DNA from: Lantana camara
Lineage: Eukaryota; Streptophyta; Magnoliopsida; Lamiales; Verbenaceae
DNA length: 64,000 nt
Reading direction: 5' to 3'
Assembly (NCBI GenBank): GCA_037501455.1
Contig: CM074856.1
Coordinates: 16,203,001-16,267,000, forward strand
A program made the position numbers and the translations under genes. Under the pieces are notes generated by a model. It was not told the DNA's origin. It searched no databases and worked only from the letters and a program-made list of their open reading frames with translations. The stretch's first letter is position 1. Every line of letters starts with the position of its first letter. Positions 58,775 through 64,000 of this stretch are shown here, in pieces.

Positions 58775-61700
58775 AAACCAGGATTTGTCAAACTGGATCA
58801 GTTTGATGGCAATAATCTTAGTTGTTCGCAAGACAAAATGAAATTTCTGCTTATTGTCCTCTGGATTACTTATGTTTTGGATCACAATCTCCCACCAATT
58901 CCAGAAGATCCACCAGAATGTAGATCTGGATCCACCAACAAAGTAACATGTGGTGCACCTCATGCAAACCCCACTATAGCAGGTGGTACCATCCCTCTTA
59001 TCAATCCCCCTCCTGCTGATCCTTCAACAGTAGGTTCATCAAAGAATGCATTGCAAATCCACGAAGAGATAGTACAAACCCTTCAGCAATATATAGAGAA
59101 TGAAGAGGACAGAAGACGAAGAACTGACTTGAGGAATGAGGACACATTCTTAACATTATGAACACATTGTTTGACCGTCTGTACGATCTGTACACTAACG
59201 TGCATTCTCCTAGAGGGCTTTGGGAGGTTATGGAATACAAATACAAGGTGGAAAAGGAAGGTACAAATAAATATTTCTTTTCTAAATATTTGAATTTTAA
59301 GATGGTGGATAATAAACCAATCTTAGAGTAAGTGCATGAGCTCGAGGTGATTGTAATCAAAGTGAGGATGGTGAATATTGTTCTTCGAGGAACCTTCCAA
59401 GTTGGAGCAATAATTTCAAAACTCCCTCAAACCTGGAAGGATTATGTCAAACGTTTAATGGACAAATTTGAGGACTTGTCCTTGAAATAAATTTAGAAAC
59501 ATCTGCATATAAAAAAGGAGACTTGAAAACACGATGTTAAGAATTTGGTTCAAGAACAGTCGAGTGTGAATTACGTTGAGACTGGAAATTCTAAGAAAAA
59601 GAGATTTGGTGTTAAGAAGAACGCCAGACAGTTTGAGAGATCCGATCAGAAATCTACACGTATTAATTTTGCTAAAAAAGAAAAGGTAAGTGTCATATTT
59701 GTGGAGAAAAAAGACATTATTAAGTGAGAGGATGCTAAAAAAAGAAAGATTGGATCCGGTGTTGCAAATATGGTTGAGGAGAACTAGCTCATTGCTATTG
59801 TTTCAGATTTTATCCTCGATATGGCTATAATTTCTGAAATCAATATAGCAAGTGAACTTTTAGGATATTGGTTGGATTCTATAGCAACCGTTCACATTTA
59901 CAACGATCGAAGACTTTTCAAGACCTTTGAAAAAGTTGTTGGTTAAGATTTTCAGATGGGAAACAACTCAAAGACCAGTATTGGAGGCAAAGGATTTGTT
60001 GAACTCAACTTTACCTCCGGGAATAAATTAACTTTGATCAATGTTCTGTATGTAGCACATGTTATGAAAAGTTTAATTTCTGTCGATTTTTTAGATAAGA
60101 AAGGGTTTAATATTTTTGTCGAGTTTGGAAACGTTATCATTATGAAAAATACTAGTGATTTTGTAGGAAAATACTATGCATGTAATAGGATGTGCAAGAT
60201 GTCAATTAATAATACGAATTCAATTTCTGTATACATGCTTTCTTCAATTTCCTAATGACACGGTCGATTAGGACATGCTAGTACAAATAATTTGAAAAAT
60301 ATGCATTCAATTGGATTAATTGATATTGGTAAAAACGAATTTGATAAGTGTGAAATCAGTGCAAAATCAAAAGTTATAAGAAAACCTTTTTTAAGTGTTA
60401 AAAGAGAATCACAAGTATTAAATCTAATTCATACTAATATTTGTGAGCTAACGGGATTTAACTAGAGATGGAAAAAGGTATTTTATTACTTTTATTGATA
60501 ATGCTAGTTGTTTTTGCTATGTATATTTGTTACGAACTAAAGACAAAGCTCTTAGTTCATTTGTGAAATATAAATTATAAGTAAAATTCCAACTTGAGAA
60601 GAAAATTAAAGTTCTACGTTTTGATCGAGGCATGAAATACTGTTTGAATGCTTTTGATACACTTTGCGAAGAAAGTGGTATCATACATCAAACAACCGTC
60701 GATTATACACACCAGCAAAAGGGTGTAGTTGAAAGGTAAAATCATACATTTTTGGATATGGTAAATTGCATGTTAAATCATGTTAACTTACCTCATAACT
60801 TGTGGAGTAAAGTCCTTCTGTTTGCGTGCCATATTCTGAATAGGATGCCTAGTTCTGTTGTAAAAACTAGTCCCAATAAATATGGAAAGGCAGAAAACCC
60901 AACATAAGTTATTTCAAAATGTGGGGTGTGTGGCTTAAAAGTGTATTTGTTGAATATGTCCTTAATAGCAATGCCTATAAAGTTTTTGATTTGGAGTTTA
61001 ACATGATAAATGAGTTCATGGATTTTGAGTTCTTCAAAAGTACATTTTCAAATATGTTGAAAATGAAACCATTCTACCCCAGGTTGAGCCTAGAAGTCCT
61101 ATAAGGCCTGTTGTGGAAAACAATATTCCAATTGAAGCAACTGAGCTTAAAATGAGTACTAGAGTTAGAAAAGATAAAAGTTTGGAAAACTTTACTATTC
61201 TTGGAGGAGGAGGGTCAGAATAATAAAGTGGTAAGTGAAATATCCTATGTATTTACAATTGAGACCGATCCTAAAACATTCACAAAAGCTATGGCTCCTC
61301 GAGATGCTCATTTATGGAAGGAAATTATAAATGATGAAATGGGTTCGATTCTAAACCTATAGGGTGGAAAATGGGTATTTAGAATAAAGTGTAACATTGA
61401 TGGAGCAATTTTAGCTTTTAAAGCTAGATTAGTTGTCAAAGGGTTCAGACAAGTAGAAGAAATTTACTACTTTGTAACTTACGCACCGATGGCTCGAGTT
61501 GCTTCCATTAGAATCCTTCTTGAGTTAGGCTCTCTTTATGATCTATTTGTTCATCAAATAAGTGTAAAGGCGACATTTTCAAATGGTAATTGAAAAGAAA
61601 AAATTTATATGGAACAACCTGAGGGTTTTGTAGCTCTGGGAACTAAAAATAAAGTGTGTAAGTTAGTTGAATTTCTGTATGGTTTGAAACAAACACCAAA

Positions 61701-62771
61701 ATAGTGGCACCAGAAGTTCAACACTGCTATCTTGAGCTTTGGGTTCAAGTATAATAGTGCTGACATGAGCATTTCGTCCGAAAGTATAGCTAACTATATG
61801 GTGATTGTCAGCTTATACGTCGATGATATGTTGATCATCAATACAAATATGATTGGAGTAAATGAGAAGAAAAAGTATTTATCCTCGATTTTTAAGATGA
61901 AAGATTAAGGTAAAGTAGATACTATCTTAGGCATTAAAGTTAAAAGAGATAGTGAGCGTTTTTCACTAAACCAATCTCACCATATTGAGAAAGTGTTGAC
62001 TAAGTTTAAACACCTCAAGATCAAGGAGGTGAATACTTTGTTTGATAACGGACTGGAACTAAAAGAAAACATTAGCAGAACTATTGCACAGCTTGAGTAT
62101 GCAAGTGCTATTGGTAGTCTTATGTACACAATTTATTACACTAGATCAAATATTTCCTTTGCAGATTCAAAACTTGGTAGATACACGAGCACTCCCAATG
62201 CTGATAAGTGGAAAACTATTAATAGGGTAATCAGTTACCTTAAGGGAACTATTAGTTTTGGTTATTTTATAACAAATTCCCTAGTATATTGGAAGGATAC
62301 TCAGACTAGAATTGGATAATTAGTGTGGGATATAACAAATCCACAAGTGGGTGGATTTTCACTCTTGTCGGTGGGGCTGTTTCTTGGGCAAGTAAGATAC
62401 AGACAATTATCTCTCATCCCACCATGGAATCTGAATTCATAGCTTTAGCACAAACCGAACAAGACGCTTATTGGATTAGAACTATGTTATTAGACATAGA
62501 TTTTTTGCCAAATCCAATGCCTCCAATTTCACTGTATTGTGACAGCGAAGCTACGCTTACAAAAATGTACAGTGGTACCTATAATGGTAAGTCTAAACAC
62601 ATTGGTCTAAGACATAAATTTTTTAGATAGTTAACTTAAGATGATATTACAACAATTGTCTATGTGACGTCAAATAAGAATTTGACTAATCCATTTACTA
62701 AGCCTCTGGCAAGAAACTCAGTAACTTCAACTACAAGAGATATGAGACTTAAACCACCTGAACCAAAGTGA
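58775..62771 (+). pseudogene. Copia gag-pol pseudogene
   Basis: Copia order is readable across frames. Gag from about 58775 (KLDQFDGNN, KMKFLL, YVLDHNLPPIPE) to about 59500; a lysine-rich stretch to 59730; protease near 59870 with the active site altered (LDSIATVH where LDSGATVH is usual); GAG-pre-integrase at about 60255 (GRLGHAST); integrase core at about 60480..60900, with an in-frame stop next to the expected catalytic Glu region (GVVER then stop); RT at about 61280..61900 with intact LYVDDMLI near 61820; RNase H at about 62330..62640 (STSGWIF, SWASKIQ, ESEFIAL). More than ten in-frame stops and several frameshifts are visible, so it is non-functional. Confidence 0.88.
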
Positions 62772-63304
62772 TGGTGACCCTACCTATAATTTAAGTTACC
62801 CCTAATTATAGATTCAAAGAAAAAAACAAGTCACTGTTTGATTAGAACTATCGCATGGTCCCATATGTAGTAAAACATTGTTAAGTGGGTTGCACAGTGA
62901 TAAGGTTGAGCTATGCTTTTAACAAAATGTTGCGGTCTTCGCAACAGAGTGCTTGAGAAACATTTTGCCTATGTGAACTAGAAGTGGAGCCGCTTTTTAT
63001 ATAGAGTTGTGGCTTACTCTCTTAGAGATTCATGAAACGGGATATGTCATATGGATTGATAAGCGCCAAGCAGCGGAGTGCTTATTGTGCAAGAAAGAAC
63101 AAGTAAGTGAGATAACTCTGATTGTGTCGCAAAGGAGTTGAGGTTCAATCTGTGGACACCGTTATATTCGGTGTAGTCTTGAGTTATTTACACCAAGGGA
63201 AGGTTCAATGTTCGTCGCTCCTTTTTTTAAGCATTTGATTTTTAACAACACTTGATTAGAAACTTGTTGGGCAAAAAAGCAGTTTTTCCAAACAAGTGGG
63301 GATT
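62772..63304 (+). other. Copia 3' untranslated region and polypurine tract
   Basis: Non-coding sequence between the RNase H end and the 3' LTR. The last bases, aagtggggatt (63294..63304), are the likely polypurine tract before TGTTGAATATT. Confidence 0.65.
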
Positions 63305-64000
63305 TGTTGAATATTCTATGTTTTAATATCCCATATTGGTATTTAAAATATTCTTGGAAATATCGAAGACATATAATGTGGTGTTTGAAAATACTGAGAC
63401 TCTTATAGTCCCAGATTGGAGAAATACTAAAGCACGGATAGTTTTATGAGCTAAGGTACTGCATACAGTATTAAATTTGTGGAACTTAAGAGTGGATGAT
63501 GAACTCATGCACCGCACACTCCCGCACACGGGGCCGAGGGTATTGTCGCTAAGAGCTTGGAGTCTCGTCTCCGAGCGTAGAGCCTATCTTTTTGGGCCAG
63601 ATTCGACCCAAATCAGTCGAGTAATTATTAATGACCGTTGAGTGGACTGATTATAACTACAGAGTCAATGACATTAAGCCACAAATTAATTTAGGGGCAC
63701 TAACAGCTTGTTGATGTTGAATTAATTTTCACCCACTAACAAAAGCCATAACACCAATTGATCCGTTTTTAATACCTGGACTCAATATATACAATCTTCT
63801 GAGTTGAAAAAGAACACAACAAACATTCATCAGATTATTTGTGCTATGCTATCACACGAAATCAAACTCTCCCAAATTAAAAGCTTGACATATATCCTAC
63901 AAGTATATTGACTGCAAACTCTAACACACTTCCTAATAAGTTAGGAACGATAAAAACTTTAAGAACAAAAAATACTCATGTCTAGCTGTCTCCATACCTC
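63305..64000 (+). repeat. 3' LTR of the copia element, cut by the window edge
   Basis: Starts TGTTGAATATT and aligns with both halves of the 5' LTR, skipping the LINE insertion. About 696 bp are visible, and by comparison a few tens of bp are missing. Confidence 0.88.

Larger units (their letters stand above)
55725..64000 (+). mobile_element. Decayed Ty1/copia LTR retrotransposon, running off the window
   Basis: 5' LTR (split by a LINE-derived insertion), a degenerate PBS, a gag-pol region with copia gene order (protease, integrase, RT, RNase H), a purine tract and the beginning of a 3' LTR. The left terminal TG has decayed to CG (cgttgaatatt against tgttgaatatt at 63305). Numerous stops and frameshifts mean it is dead. 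The target duplication cannot be tested because the right end is outside the window. Confidence 0.9.

Overview
The window is nuclear DNA of a flowering plant, almost certainly a eudicot. It is AT-rich and microsatellite-rich, its protein-coding genes are intron-split, and it is dominated by nested plant transposons. I see one host gene that looks intact: a two-exon beta-N-acetylhexosaminidase (HEXO2-like, GH20) on the minus strand at 16839..19259. No rRNA or tRNA gene, CRISPR array or bacterial-type operon was found.

Left part (1..23 kb). AT-rich intergenic DNA carries several non-autonomous DNA transposons: a Mutator-type foldback at 3329..3837, a hAT-type element at 4598..5417 with a perfect 8-bp target duplication, three members of one hAT-like family at 11205, 15535 and 16073, a foldback at 15111..15486, and a hAT-like element at 19906..20861. 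Three solo LTRs, each with a perfect 5-bp target duplication, lie at 6392..9370, 12236..13209 and 21291..22137. HEXO2 sits between the MITE cluster and the 19906 element.

Middle part (23..55 kb). I read this as one Mutator-like element, 23175..55155, with a perfect 9-bp target duplication and degenerate terminal inverted repeats of about 120 bp. It holds no recognisable transposase. It carries pieces of two host genes: a WRKY3/4-like group I transcription factor (24118..24757, plus) and 40S ribosomal protein S13 (40909..41725, minus), both still split by an intron. It therefore looks like a Pack-MULE. Three LTR retroelements later landed in it: a 3.9-kb solo LTR (25226..29113), a non-coding LARD-like element with about 3.1-kb LTRs (29161..38649, minus), and a young, complete Tat-lineage Ty3/gypsy element (42315..54875, plus). 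Removing them leaves about 6.0 kb of carrier, which also holds two related minisatellites with 137-bp and 118-bp periods.

The gypsy element has two 812-bp LTRs that differ at about 3 positions, an intact 2066-codon gag-pol frame with an extra RNase H domain, and two tandem-repeat blocks. On the opposite strand, between pol and the 3' LTR, it carries a predicted three-exon gene of about 878 codons. Both of its introns join the reading frame exactly, and its first exon resembles the 'putative gypsy type transposon' domain.

Right part (55..64 kb). A decayed Ty1/copia element (55725 to beyond the window) has its 5' LTR split by a LINE-derived insertion (56005..58284) that keeps ORF1 and a poly(A) tail but shows no reverse transcriptase.

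All coordinates, target duplications and splice joins were read by eye. Family names rest on remembered protein motifs, not on a database search.
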